This document shows positions 33,073 through 43,991 of a stretch of 64,000 nt of DNA, in pieces. A program made the position numbers and the translations under genes. The stretch covers positions 28,239,001 through 28,303,000 of the forward strand of contig CM077011.1 in assembly GCA_039090855.1 (NCBI GenBank), in the 5' to 3' direction. Under the pieces are notes generated by a model that saw only the letters and a list, made by a program, of their open reading frames with translations, did not search any database and was not told the origin of the DNA. This DNA is from Macrothele yani (Eukaryota > Arthropoda > Arachnida > Araneae > Macrothelidae). Position 1 is the first letter of the stretch. The number at the start of each line of letters is the position of its first letter.

Positions 33073-33401
33073 ATTGGACCTGTGGCTTGGTATGTTGCCA
33101 CCTTGGAAAACACCGTAGCCATTCAGGAAAAAGTGCAACATTGCTGGGTGTACAGAGTCAGCAAGCAATTTATGATAGATAGCTGGACCTGTGGCTTGGT
33201 ACGTTGTCACCTTGGAAAACACCGTAGCCATTCAGGAAAAAGTGCAACATTGCTGGGTGTACAGAGTCAGCAAGCAATTTACAATAGATAGCTGGACCTG
33301 TGGCTTGGTACGTTGTCATCTTGGAAGACACAGTAGCCATTCAGGAAAAAGTGCAACATTGCTGGGTGTATAGAGTCAGCAAGCAATTTACGATAGTGGA
33401 C
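33073..33401 (-). repeat. Three tandem 109-bp units from the Tc1 second-Asp region
   Basis: The units start with tggacctgtggcttggta at about 33076, 33184 and 33293 and differ by only a few bases. On the minus strand each encodes a degenerate HPAMLHFFLNGYGVFQ segment, the lead-in to the second catalytic acid. High identity between units suggests recent amplification or gene conversion relative to the decayed host element. Confidence 0.88.
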
Positions 33402-34188
33402 ATCAGTCATTCATTGTTCCACATGCACTAAGCTTCAAATTCTTGCCAGGTAAACATGCCCCTCGCCATACAACTACTCCCATCAGCTTGCACTGTGGAG
33501 ACCATGCAGGATGGAACGAGTGCCTCATGTTGTTTGCACCAAGTACGTACATAACCATCCACAGAGTGGAAACAAAAATGTGACTCATCAGACCAGCACA
33601 CTTTTTTCCTGTAACGTCCAACTTGCGTTATCTCTGCAGCAGATGTGTTTTTTGCTCATATGAACTGTGATTAGGAGAGGATGTTCGTAGGGGTCATCTG
33701 CTGTTATAGTCCATACAAGCGAGCGCGCGACACATTGTCATGACAGATACTGTCCTGGGTTGACCTCTGTTGTATTGGGTTGCCAACTATTGAACTGGGC
33801 TGCGTCTGTTAGACTGTACGAGTCGTCGGACCTGACGCTCACCTCTTACATCAACCTTTCGCTGTCCTGTGCAGTTTTGCCTCCGGGTCATTGTTTGACC
33901 ATTTTCACGCCAGTCCTGATACACTCTTAACTACAGCGAGTCACAAACAACCCATCAGTTTAGCCGTTTGGGAAATCAAGGCACCCACTCTCCGAGCTCC
34001 CACAATCTGTCGTTTCTCAAAGTCCTATAAATCACCCATCACACTCCAAATTTTACTACCTACTGCTCCACTCACACCTTATATATGCTATGTCAGTCAA
34101 CTAATCACGCCCTCTCGGAAATCACGTGGCCAACAGGCTGCATCCACTTTTGATAGGGTTGGTTATAATTCGGTGATCACTCGGTGTA

Positions 34189-34670
34189 TAGTCACTTTAA
34201 AAGCTTTCAGTGTACATTTAAAGGCTAATTATATCCTAGGTGCCATGTAGTGAAGCATTATTTCTGTAGTTGTTTGTTCATAAGCTTTTACCAAACACCT
34301 GTTCTTTTGCCTTGTATTGCTATGGCTCCATCAAAATACAAATGCTTTTCAAATGGATTAGACAAAAGTTTAAGTAAATTCATTGTGTAATGGTAAATAG
34401 ATTGATTCAGAATTAGCCTTCTTAAGTGAACAGTCACTTAAAGATTTTGTATACCTCTGCTGCAAAACACAATGTAAATAATTAGCAGTTCAATAATAGC
34501 TGAGGCAGTAGTTCATCACATGTGGCATCATTAATACCACCAACCCACTACTGAAGACCCACCTTTGCGATGAATTATGTCAATTCTTTACAAGCTTTAT
34601 CTATTAAATATGTTGCTGCCTGACATCCACATTTTTCATAATATCCAGTTTATACTAGATTGAAAAATCT
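34189..34670. other. Intron stretch, no gene seen
   Basis: AT-rich, with no ORF bearing family motifs and no repeat shared elsewhere in the window. Confidence 0.45.
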
Positions 34671-34674
34671 TCAT

Positions 34675-35138
34675 TCACGTGTGATTAGCAGAGAATTTTC
34701 GGCTAATGCATGGGCAGTATGAAATAAATTAACCTGCCCATTTGTTTGGCATCCTTGCAGCTTAAAGCTTTGCTGGTTGCAGATGTTCCCTGTTGCCTGT
34801 TTTGAAGTTGTGTTAAAATTCATTACCTGATTATTGGGCATACTGGATCCATGCATCTTAAATGGAGCAATTTCACATTATCACTTCCAGTAATAAATGC
34901 TGACTGTTTATCAAAAACTTTAGAAATATTACAAACTGAGAAGAACATTTTGTGGGCTTCAGAATCATTCTGAAGCTAACTAAAAGTTTTCAACTGCTGC
35001 TGCTGGAATGCATATGCTTGGCAATCACAATCATATTTTCTATCGTGGATGCTTTTGGATTCTTGTGCTTTCCTTTTCTGGGGATTGAGGTTTGGAACCA
35101 ACTCTGCAAAGCCACATTTTAATGGAATCTCATGGTTC
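34675..35138 (-). pseudogene. Possible coding remnant, Gln/Asn-rich, unidentified
   Basis: Minus-strand frames read MNHEIPLKCGFAELVPNLN and KYDCDCQAYAFQQQQLKTF, then after a stop SEAHKMFFSVCNISKVFDK, then after a frameshift APFKMHGSSMPNNQ and further Asn/Gln/Ser-rich residues to a stop at about 34671. The composition is protein-like, not random AT-rich translation, and no transposon motif is present. It could be a decayed retrocopy of a host gene or an unknown element. Confidence is low. Confidence 0.3.
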
Positions 35139-35584
35139 ATAGGAAATGCTTTATATACTTTTTCATGTGGTATTACAGATAATCTGCATATGCACTGATA
35201 TATGTAAATGGTTTACAGTGTATATCTTCAGCATTGTCATACATAGGAGTAAAAAAGTCACTTCTTTGGCTATATTTGTGCAGGTATATGTTAGAGAAAT
35301 TTTCTCAGCAAAAATGTGTATTCAGTTTATTTTGTCTATCGTGCCATATACTTTTTCATACATTTCTGTAGCTTTGATTACTCTTGTTGATATTGTATTG
35401 AAGTGCCAAATGTGCCTTGCATACTGGTTTATTTACAAAATGTTTTTAAAAGTAATAGTTTTTCATCTTCTGTTATCTGGTGTACTATTTATATATATAT
35501 GAGGACAAATAAAAAAGCAAAGGCATTTTTTTGTATTTATAGAAAACAAAGTGAAATTTACATAACTGTTGCATTATTTTTCAA
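35139..35584. other. T-rich stretch, no gene seen
   Basis: A 118-codon plus-strand frame (35146-35502) is entirely hydrophobic, as expected for T-rich DNA, and has no acceptor, donor or homologous motif. Treated as non-coding. Confidence 0.5.
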
Positions 35585-36250
35585 TGTATAGTCTCTGGAG
35601 TTCCACACACTCTTCGTAATGGTCCACAAGCTTCTTGAACCCATCAGAGAAAAAGGTTTTCAGTTGTCCCTGAAACCCTTGTATGAACTGCAGTCTTTCA
35701 CCTCTACATCACTACAAACCTAGACCACATAATGTTTCTTTAAATGTATCAAAGAGATAGAAAGCTTCTTGATCCCATCAGAAAAGAGGGTTTTCCATTG
35801 TCCCTGAAGCTACATATATGCACAGCTTCTTTCACTTCTTCATCACTTCCAAACCCTGACCACATAATGTTTCTTTAAATGGTTCAAAGAAGTAGAAAGT
35901 TTCTTGATCTCATTGGAGAAGGTTTTCAGTTGTCCTTGAAGCCGTGCATGCACTGCATATTTTACTTTTTCATCACTACCAAACCCCAACCACGTAATAT
36001 TTCTTTAAATGGATCAAAGAGATAAAAAGTCTCTTGGTGCAGGTCTGGGTTGTAAGGTGGACACGGGAGAATTTCAAACTTCAGGTTTTGAATTGTTGCT
36101 AAAGTTGCAGCACTGTATTGGGACAAGTTTTGTCATGGTGCAAAAGAACAGTTTTTGATAGCAATCCTCATTGTTTGTTGAAAATTGCAGATTTCAGTTT
36201 GTCCTTAAGAATTGCTGAATATGTTGCACTGTTTACATTTTGTCTGTGCT
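35585..36250 (-). pseudogene. Mariner-type transposase C-terminus with tandem repeats
   Basis: Minus strand: remnants of the third catalytic Asp neighbourhood (LPPCNPDL-like, about 36070-36030), then the segment FKEILRGWGLVVMKK..., which is repeated. The block cacataatgtttctttaaat recurs at about 35727, 35861 and 35991, giving three units of about 130 bp (35640-36030), each encoding a degenerate FSDGIKKL-type segment. The N-terminal part is not found. It is a fossil. Confidence 0.65.
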
Positions 36251-37002
36251 CTTGATAATGTTCCAAAATAGGCACATGTATATCCAAAAATAAGGTTAAC
36301 TGTTTTTTTTAATAGGTGACACTTTTGGATGTTTTTTTTTGGGGGGGGGGGGGATGAGGCTTGTTTCCTCTCCATGTTTTGTTTCTTGTTTTCAAGTTTC
36401 ATCCCCACAGAAAATGCTTTCTGGTAAACCTGGGTTTTCTTCGCTATGGTACAATTACTGGGTGGGAGTCTCAGTGCATTATTTTTTGTGTTGATGGGTC
36501 AGCTGTTTCAGGACCCACGTGGCTCACACTTTATGGTATCCTAAATTGTCATGAACCGTTGCATTGGCAGAACCATAACTTATGTCTACCATATCAACCA
36601 CAGCAGACAGAGAAATCCATTGGTCATTTTAAATGAGAGATTAACATGGTCTTAATTAACGATGACATGGTCTTAACTTCATCATTAACATAGTCTTAAC
36701 TTCATGATGTCAATGGCACTTGATTGCTTTAAACATTCCTTCAAATATTGTTCTTCCAGATTTAAGTTTTTCTACCCATTTGCAAACTTTTCTCTGGTCC
36801 ATACACTTACTGTCATACTATGCTTCCATGTGAATTACTTGTCCTGTGAATTTCAATGGACTTGACTCCTTGTACCTTAGGACATCTTATTATGGCACAC
36901 TGTTCAGCAGCAGGGTAATTGAAAAGAAGAATTCTTTTACATATTCACCACCAGTGCCAAACTTATGTGTAGCCTTGTGCATGCCACCTGATCAAACTAC
37001 AA
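36251..37002. other. Degenerate stretch, no gene supported
   Basis: A G-run (about 36342-36353), then a degenerate segment possibly related to the neighbouring mariner, and a small tandem (acatggtcttaa-like, 36645-36705). No ORF with family motifs. Confidence 0.4.
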
Positions 37003-37124
37003 GGGTGGATCAAAAAGTTAGTTACACTGTTGAATAACAAAAAAAAAAAAAAGAAAGAGATATACTCAGGGGATGTATGTTGGTTTAAAGGTACAAAATT
37101 TTGATAACGAGGAACAATACACCA

Positions 37125-38400
37125 ATTAAGTAGTAATAGTAACACTGTACTAGTGATCCGATTTATTGGCATAGGAAGTAGACACAATTAGCGTTTCCAA
37201 GCTTTCGCACATCAACCAAATGGCTTTTTCAAGGAAGTTAGACAGAAACTGCAACTAAAAAATAGAACGCATTAACAATTTAAAACAAGGAAACATGACT
37301 TGACAACAATAGATACGACATTATATTCATTTAAAGATATGATGCATCACGTTGGTTGCACATGAAGTATCCTGGTAGGCAGAAGGCTTTACTTGAAGAA
37401 TTGGTTCCAAATTGGTGGCAACTTGAGCGAGACACAATCATTGCAAGTTTCGCTGTTCGTAATGATCTCCAAGGTTTCCCGAATGGCTGTGCATTTAGGG
37501 GTAGAGTAGGTAGCTAATTTCTTTATATTGTCCCACATAGGAGTTGCAGACTTTAATTTCACTTCACTGGATAGTGCCGTGGCCAATTTACTGTATTTTG
37601 TGTCTCTTTTATGTTTGTTGACTCTGATTCCAAACGAACGCTTGGTCATTCCAATGTAGTATCGGTTAGAGCCGTTCAGATACTGTAGGGGGATCGCATA
37701 AACACCTGCTTCACAAGGGAGAGGTGGTTTTTCGCTACTTCTCTTTGGCATAGTATATAAAGATGCAAAACTTATGCCGATGGCGTAGTTCACCTTCTTC
37801 AGGGCGTTTTTGAGTTTGTAAGACACATTTGGTATGTAGGGAATTAAGCCTAAATAATGTATCTGTGGCACAGGAAGATTAGAATGTTTGACCCTGGCTT
37901 TTTGGATAAAGTTATGTATCTGATTCAAAGAATATCCTGCATCAGTGGCTAACTTGATGACATGACGATTATGGGCAAAACACGTAACAATATTAACAAA
38001 GAAAGGTGACTTGATCACGCTAGTTACGTTAACTAAAACTTTTACAAAAAGTTCGTAAGTTGGAAGCTTTCGACCTTATCTTAGGTCTTCATCACGCCAA
38101 TGGAGGACTAAGATTGTTGCCAGATTCTACATTTGAATTTTTACTACAACCTACGCTTTCAATTTTGTGTTGTCTAGAATGGGTATGGAAACTGCGAAGG
38201 CTCTTCGAATTCGAGAACGGAAGATAGCTGTTTTGTATGCTGTGGGACAGAAAGAGCTGTGGAGCATCAGGTTGGGGATGGATGTGGGTTTGTAGCAGAC
38301 TTGTGTACCGAGGCAGTTGTCAGGCGATTTTCTCAATAGAACATCCAGATAAGGTAAAGCGTTGTGCTCAAGTTCCATCGTGAAATTGATCGTAGGATGC
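37125..38400 (-). mobile_element. Penelope-like element PLE-2, left arm of an inverted dimer
   Basis: On the minus strand the C-terminal RT thumb region (38402-38151: MHPTINF, LPYLDVLLRK) is followed, after an interrupting 130-bp piece (38019-38145), by the GIY-YIG domain (38018-37389) with GVYAIPLQYLNG, YYIGMTKRSFGIRVNKH and an end at FK-stop. The 3' terminal region runs to 37125. The copy is 5'-truncated at about 38400, where it meets the plus-strand copy head to head. Confidence 0.85.
38045..38110 (-). ncRNA. Hammerhead-like motif inside PLE-2 left arm
   Basis: Minus strand: GTGATGA (38095-38089), hairpin GACCT/AGGTC around AAGATA, GAAA (38071-38068), then GCTTCCAACTTACG. The first base of the canonical CTGATGA is G. 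The piece (38019-38145) interrupts the PLE reading frame and is absent from the other arm, so it is probably the terminal repeat of another PLE copy. Confidence 0.5.
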
Positions 38401-38402
38401 AT

Positions 38403-40075
38403 ATCATTGATTTTATCAATGATATGAAGATTTTATCACTGACTGGTTCTCAGATCCCAAAGCTCTTTGGAAGACTCAAGCACCATAAGCCCGGAAACCC
38501 ACTGAGACCCATCGTATCCTGGAAGTCTGCACCAACGTACCAGTTAGAGAAAGCAGTATCCAAATTCCTGCGTAGTTTTCTTCCTGAATCGGACTTTGTA
38601 ATAAATTCCACTCTGGATTTTATAACGAAAGCCAAGCAACTTACTGTTCTACCAGGTGACATTATCGGCAGCTTCGACGTGGTTTCCCTTTATCCTTCAA
38701 CCCCCTTTCCGGAAGCCATCAGATTCAGCATTTTATACGCAGGAGTCATGCCTCAGCATCTTCAAATTAATAGACTTGGTCACTAATACTGGCTTCTACA
38801 GTTTCCAAAGACAAGTATATAAACAGAATAATGGCGCTCTGATGGGATCTTCACTTTCACCCATCCTTGCAGAAGCAATACTTCGCCCAATTGAATGGAA
38901 TATATTCTCCAGCAGTACCCCACGGCCTACGACTTGGCTGCGTTATGCAGACGACTTATTTTTTGTATGGCCTCACGGAAAAGAAACTCTTCCGATGTTC
39001 CTTGATAAAATCAATGATATGCATCCTACTATCAATTTCATGATGAAGCTTGAACACAACAACGTTTTACCTTATCTGGATGTTCTATTGATAAAATCGC
39101 CTGACAAACCCACATCCGTCCCCAACCTGATGCTCCGCAGCTCTTTCTGTCCTGCACAATACAAAACAGCTATCTTCTGTTCTTGAATTCGAAGAGCCAT
39201 TGCCGTTTCCTCCGATACCCATTCTAGACAACATGAAATTGAAAGCGTCTTCAAGTTAGCCACTGATGCAGGATATTTGTTGAATCAGATACGTAACTTT
39301 GTCCAAAAAGCCAGGGTCAAACATTCTAATCTTCTTGTGACGCAGATACATTATTTAGGCTCAATTTCCTACGTACCAAATGTGTCTTACAAACTCAAAG
39401 CGCCCTGAAGAAGATGAACTATGCCGTCGGCATAAGGTTTCCTGCATCTTTATATACTATGCTAAAGGGAAGTAGTGAAAAACCACATTTCATCTGCAAA
39501 GCAGGTGTTTATGCGATCCCCCTACAGTATCCGGACGGCTCTAAACGATACTACATTGGAATGACCAAGCGTTCGTTTGGAATCAGAGTCAACGAACATA
39601 AAATTGACACAAAATACAGTAAATTGGCCACGGCACTATCCAGTGAAGTGAAATTAAAGTCTGCAACTCCTATGTGGGACGATATAAAGAAATTAGCTAC
39701 CTACTCTACCCCTAAATGCACAGCCATTCGGGAAACCTTGGAGATCATTATCAACAGCGATATTTTCAATGATTGCGTCCTCAAGTTGCCATGAATTTGG
39801 AACCAATTCTTCAAGTAAAGCCTTCTGCCTATCAGGATACCTCATGTGCAACCAACGTGATGCGTCATATTTTTAAATGAATATAATGTCATATCTATTG
39901 TTGTCAAGTCATGTTTCCTTGTTTTAAATTGTTAATGCGTTCTATTTTTTAGTTGCAGTTTCTGTCTAACTTCCTTGCAAAAGCCATCTGGTTGATGTGC
40001 GAAAGCTTGGAAATGCTAATTGTGTCTACTTCCTATGCCAATAAATCGGATCACTAGTACAGTGTTACTATTTGG
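38403..40075 (+). mobile_element. Penelope-like element PLE-2, right arm of the inverted dimer
   Basis: Plus strand: RT fingers (GSQIPKLFGRLKHHKPGNP, 38440-38510), GSFDVVSLYPS with the first catalytic Asp (38670-38700), GALMGSSLSPILAE (38830-38880), YADDLFFVW (38945-38970), then the GIY-YIG domain (39414-39794: GVYAIPLQYPDG, YYIGMTKRSFGIRVNEH). Frame breaks occur at about 38780, 39186 and 39407. The 3' terminal region to 40075 mirrors 37125-37260. The N-terminus before the RT fingers is absent. Confidence 0.87.
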
Positions 40076-40975
40076 TACAACATTTATTAATTTTTGGACA
40101 TAGTCGCCTAAGGACTGTAAGCATTTATCAGAATGTGTGATTAACTTTTCCATACCTGTACAGAAAAAGTCTCCTCCAGTTTGGTGCAACCACTTAAGGA
40201 CCACAGTTTTCACAGCATCATCAGTTTGATATTATTGTCCACTAAGGTCCTGTTTCATTTTACTGAACAAATGGTAGTCTCACGGGAATACTGTACAGTG
40301 GATGTTGCCACACCTCCCACTTGAATGACTGCAGCAATTACTTTGTTTTCCATGCTGTGCGGGATGTGGTATTGTCATGCAGAAGAATGACCCCTGCATT
40401 CAACTTACTCCGTTGTCTGTCCTTAATTGTCTTTCACAAATTTCGTAGGGTTTGGCAATATGAGTCAGCATCGACAATCGCCTCTTTTTACAGAAATTCT
40501 GTGTTAACAACACCTTAACAGTCAAAGAAAACTGTCGCAATGATCTTTCCCACGGACGGTTGGACTTTTCACTTCTTCCTTGTCGGAGAGCTGACATGCT
40601 TCCATTCCATGGACTATCGTTTGGTTTCAGGGGTGGAATGGTGAAACCACGTTTCATCACCTGTGATGATTTGAATAAAAAAAAATGTGACCCTCAGCAG
40701 AATACCATTCCAGAAGAGCCAAAGACGACAGGAAACATTGGTTTCTGTGCTGGTCAGTGAGAAAACATGGCACCCATCTCGCACACAATTTCTGAAATCC
40801 CAGCTGCTCATGAATGATGGAGTGCACAGTCCCATACAAAATGTATAATGTATGGGCAATTTTCTTGATTTTGATTCATCTGTTATCCCGTATCATGTCG
40901 TCAACAGCGGGCGGCACACGCTCCAGAGTGCTGGATATTGATGGTCTGCCTTTTCAGTATTTATCCATCACATTT
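40016..40975 (-). pseudogene. Mariner element 4 transposase, catalytic and C-terminal part
   Basis: Minus strand: IITGDETWFHHSTPETKR (about 40690-40630, first Asp), further pieces QSMEWKH and VLLHDN-like (second Asp, about 40390) in shifted frames, and the C-terminus WLHQTGG to EKLITHSDKCLQSLGDYVQK (40190-40100). Several stops and frameshifts are present. The third acid region is not clearly conserved. The N-terminus continues at 41583-41835 beyond a MITE insertion. Confidence 0.75.
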
Positions 40976-40982
40976 GTACGAC

Positions 40983-41569
40983 CTTTTTACGCTTTCCAAC
41001 CGTAGGTTGAAGAAGCGTATGTGCTTCAGCTTTGTCTGTCTGTCTGTCCGTCCGTCCGCACGATAACTCACGAAAAAATGGTTCAATTTCGATGAAATTT
41101 TAGTATGTGATAGGGGATCACCTAGAACGAACCCCAATTGAAAATGGGCGAAATGGGGTCAAAGGCCACGACATAGGAGCGGGATGCATTCCATTGCTCT
41201 TATGCATCATAACTTGTGTAAAAATGGTTCGACTTCGATGAAATTTTAGTATGTGGTAGCGGACCACTTGGGGACGAACCGTATTGAAAATGGACGAAAT
41301 GGGCTCAAAGGTCAAGACATAGGATTGGAATCCATTCCATTGCACTTATGCGTTATAACTTACGTAAAAATGCTTCGACTGAGACAAAACTTTATCATGT
41401 TGTTCCAGAAGTATATTTTACCAGTTCTGTTGAATATAATCGAAATGGGGTCCAAAGTCAGGTCATGGGAGTGAGATTTATTCTACAGCCATTATCCTCA
41501 TAACTTGAGCAATGATTTCTAGTATGTTGGAAAGCGTATCATAATCAATGCATTGCATGATTTTACTAT
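40983..41569 (+). mobile_element. Minisatellite-bearing MITE, copy 1
   Basis: Begins CCTTTTTACGCTTTCCAAC and ends with a GTTGGAAAGCGTATC subterminal inverted match, then a tail ending attttacta. The interior has (tctg/tccg)n followed by about three units of a 145-bp repeat, each with a gttcgacttcgatgaaat-type block and a ggtcaaaggtc-type block. The same element, inverted and with more units, is at 60851-61732. There is no coding capacity, and I do not recognise its class. Confidence 0.7.
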
Positions 41570-41582
41570 TTTGTTTAAATTG

Positions 41583-41835
41583 TTAGCACCACTTTACGAT
41601 GGCCAGGTGTGACATGGCCTTTTCTCCGTATGCAGCATAGATTTCATGATGGATGTCAGTGCAATTTAGGTGCTTAGCCCACAAAAATCGAATGGTTCCT
41701 TGCACTTCCAATTTGAAGTAAGAATCCAGTTGATGTGCCATTATGAACTGCTTCCTACACACATTTACTGAACTAAAATATGTCCTGTTGGCAGCTGTGA
41801 TGTACTGTCTACTTCGCTCCCAAGCTCCCATGGTC
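41583..41835 (-). pseudogene. Mariner element 4 transposase, N-terminal HTH part
   Basis: Minus strand reads KLEVQGTIRFLWAKHLNC, DIHHEIYAAYG and AIVKWC. This is the first helix-turn-helix of a mariner transposase. It is the missing N-terminus of the protein at 40016-40975, separated from it by the MITE. Confidence 0.8.
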
Positions 41836-41866
41836 TGACTGCAATCTCACTCCAGATGGCACTAAG

Positions 41867-43798
41867 CATAGGTGCCAAATTGTGCAAATTACTGGGGGGG
41901 GGGGCACAATAGATGCATTTCTGCAGAACATGCAATTTTTTTTATAGATTATAGGTGCAATGGTGAATACATAATAAAGTAATATTGTTTATTTGATGTT
42001 AACTTATTATTGTTATTATTATGATTAGGGTGGCTACAACAATTTTGAAGTACTTAACTATTTAACACTGAAACTTTGACACAAGAAAACCATAAAATAC
42101 TCATACTTGAAGTATTAAAATTGAACCAAATTCTCAAAAACAAAATGTTTATAATGCAGTTTCAAAACCTAATCTAGTACTGTGTTATAAATTGAAAAAG
42201 AGTGTGTGAAATTTATCTACCTCCACCTCATAAAAGTTCTTATTTCTTTTTTAATACAAATGTTTGGCATCTTAGGCATGGAAATGAAGTAATCCTATGA
42301 GCTTGAAAGTTTCGTCTGTGTGCTGCTTGTCCTCGTACTGATGGTATTTGGGTCTTAGTCATATTAGAAGAAATAGAACTAGATGTTTGTAAAGAATGGC
42401 ATGCACCTACATGGTTATGTTCATCACTTAAACTTGATAATGTTGACATATCAAGCTCACTAGATACGAAATCACTTGGCTCACGCTTTCTTCTAACAAC
42501 AAATGTATCCATTCTGGCAAGTGGAATAAATTTGCTCAAAAGTTACAATACAGTTAAAATCATAATATACATAAATGTAAAACATAACATGAACGATGAA
42601 GGTGAAACTTTTCCTGTAGTACGAAGAACAGTAGGACATGGTGGAGCATAGTCTGATGGCCGGTAAGAACTGGTTTGTGGTTTCGACAAAGGAAACTTCT
42701 GCCTGCTTAATTTTTGGCAGTGCGCCAACACGCTAGCATGAGAACATCAAGGACACAGCCTCCAGTATGAATAAGTGAGTGAAGTGAGAATCAGTCCTCC
42801 GTACTATTAAAGCCACAAACAATCTGGTGGGTTGGCTAGTTGTCACGTTACCCGAGTCTAAAAGATCACCACTTCTTCTAGCAAGAACAGACATGGAGGA
42901 AACCCTGTTTTAAGCAAATAAAAAAATTATAAGAGAAATATACGTTCTTTTAGACCTGTAAAAATTTCGGTACAGTTTTATTATTAACCAATAATTGTAA
43001 GGAGTGGCCCAGCCCCCTCTTTACAGTTATTGGGGGTCCCAAACCCTTCCGGCTCCATAGAGTCAACACTAGAGCTGAGTTCGGGCTCAATTTTCAGAGC
43101 CTGAGCCCACCTGAGCCCGAATTTTATATTGAAAGGTAGAGCCCGGGCCCAAACAAGCCGCAAAACTGGCTAACCTGTTCAACCATTAATAAAAATAATC
43201 TCCTTTTCCACACTTCCACTCTTTCCTTATCTTGCAATTAACCAATGTATTTCACAAATGGGGAGTGAGAAAGGAACCTCTATCTATTTTTATAGTGTAA
43301 TTGTGCGTTTTTCTTTGACCGTTCGTTTCCATCTGAAGTGCTTCGGGCCGCCAGACATCCAAAATGATGGGGCATGCTGCAATATATATGCTGCTAAATA
43401 GAATTAGCAGGGAGCTACTGAGTGGAGACAGGGGGTAAATTATCATCAGCATGCTATCAACTATCCAATATTTTTAGTTCTTGAAAAAGCTGCTTCTTCT
43501 CTGTAGAAACACACTAATGTGCACCCTCTGGCATTTTCTTCCCAAGCCCGGAATAAATAGCCATCTGGTATGCCCGCTCCTCAACTAGAACCAGTTGCCG
43601 AAGAATTCCCTTTACCAGCTATTAATTGTTTCATTTGATAAATCATATAAAATCCCATTTATATATAAACAAAATTCCCTCTCTCTCTCTAAGAGCCCAA
43701 GCTCGAACCACAGTAAACATTCTACAGTCTGAGCCCGAGCTCTGCTTTGGGCTTTCGGGCTCGGGCTCAGCCCATCTCAGCTCTGGTTGGCACCTATG
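41867..43798. mobile_element. hAT-like element (outer), with nested hAT
   Basis: The ends CATAGGTGCCAA (41867) and, inverted, CATAGGTGCCAAC (ending 43798) are terminal repeats. The flanks GCACTAAG (41859-41866) and GCTCTAAG (43799-43806) match at 7 of 8 positions, as an 8-bp duplication of the hAT type should. On the minus strand at 42240-42539 there is an N-terminal-like MDTFVVRRKREPSD stretch reminiscent of ZMYM/hAT proteins, but no catalytic core. It is probably a deletion derivative. The inner element occupies 43070-43785. Confidence 0.72.
43070..43785. mobile_element. hAT-like non-autonomous element (inner), copy 1
   Basis: The ends TAGAGCTGAGTTCGGGCTC and CAGAGCTGAGATGGGCTGAG (inverted) frame it, with flanks GTCAACAC and GTTGGCAC in place of a perfect 8-bp duplication (3 differences). 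The subterminal DNA is rich in GAGCCCG/CGGGCTC motifs in both orientations. A second copy with better-preserved flanks lies at 47847-48599. No ORF is recognised. Confidence 0.75.
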
Positions 43799-43991
43799 GC
43801 TCTAAGTATATAACTTACTTTTTGATTCATTTACATATCACTACAATGTGGTAACATTGGATGGCTGCTTTGACTTGTAGTATTAATTTAATTAGCAAAT
43901 TGCCTTTACTGTACTTTTTGATTTGCTGTTGTATTAGTGTATATTAAATTTTTTGGGCATATTTAAACAATGTGTTGTTTTTCCATTTTAG

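Larger units (their letters stand above)
32511..34188 (-). mobile_element. Tc1-like element 3 with TIRs, SINE insertion and internal triplication
   Basis: The ends TACACCGAGTGATCACTG (32511) and TACACCGAGTGATCACCG (reading inward from 34188) are inverted repeats with TA on both sides. Minus-strand remnants: 33621-33403, the region after the first catalytic acid (GLMSHIFV, SFHPAWSPQCKLMG, VVWRGACLPGKN); 33401-33073, three tandem copies of the second-Asp region; and about 32820-32540, the C-terminus with LNSPNINPIECLWDTMERR, where the third acid Glu is retained. A SINE (32832-33066) sits between. The part upstream of 33630 has no clear HTH. It is a fossil. Confidence 0.82.
37005..43830 (-). mobile_element. 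Mariner element 4, host to four later insertions
   Basis: The left end GGGTGGATCAAAAAGTTAG (about 37005) and the right end (reverse complement GAATCAAAAAGTAAGTTA, at about 43828) are mariner-type inverted repeats. Between them lie the transposase pieces (40016-40975 and 41583-41835) and the C-terminal fragment near 37060-37187. They are separated by a PLE dimer (37125-40075), a minisatellite-bearing MITE (40983-41569) and a hAT element (41867-43798) that holds another hAT (43070-43785). The true mariner length without insertions would be about 1.3 kb. Confidence 0.68.

Noticed and set aside
33073..33401. CRISPR-like array
   Set aside because: Three tandem 109-bp units without spacers, in eukaryotic DNA, derived from transposase sequence.
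35146..35502. 118-codon hydrophobic plus-strand frame that could look like a membrane protein
   Set aside because: T-rich DNA gives Phe/Leu/Ile-rich frames by chance. There are no splice sites, no start context and no homologous motif.
37190..37225. Hammerhead core at the end of the PLE-2 left arm (and 39990-40020)
   Set aside because: TTGATGTGCGAAA has no room for stem II and lacks the CTGATGA box, so it is not listed as a ribozyme.
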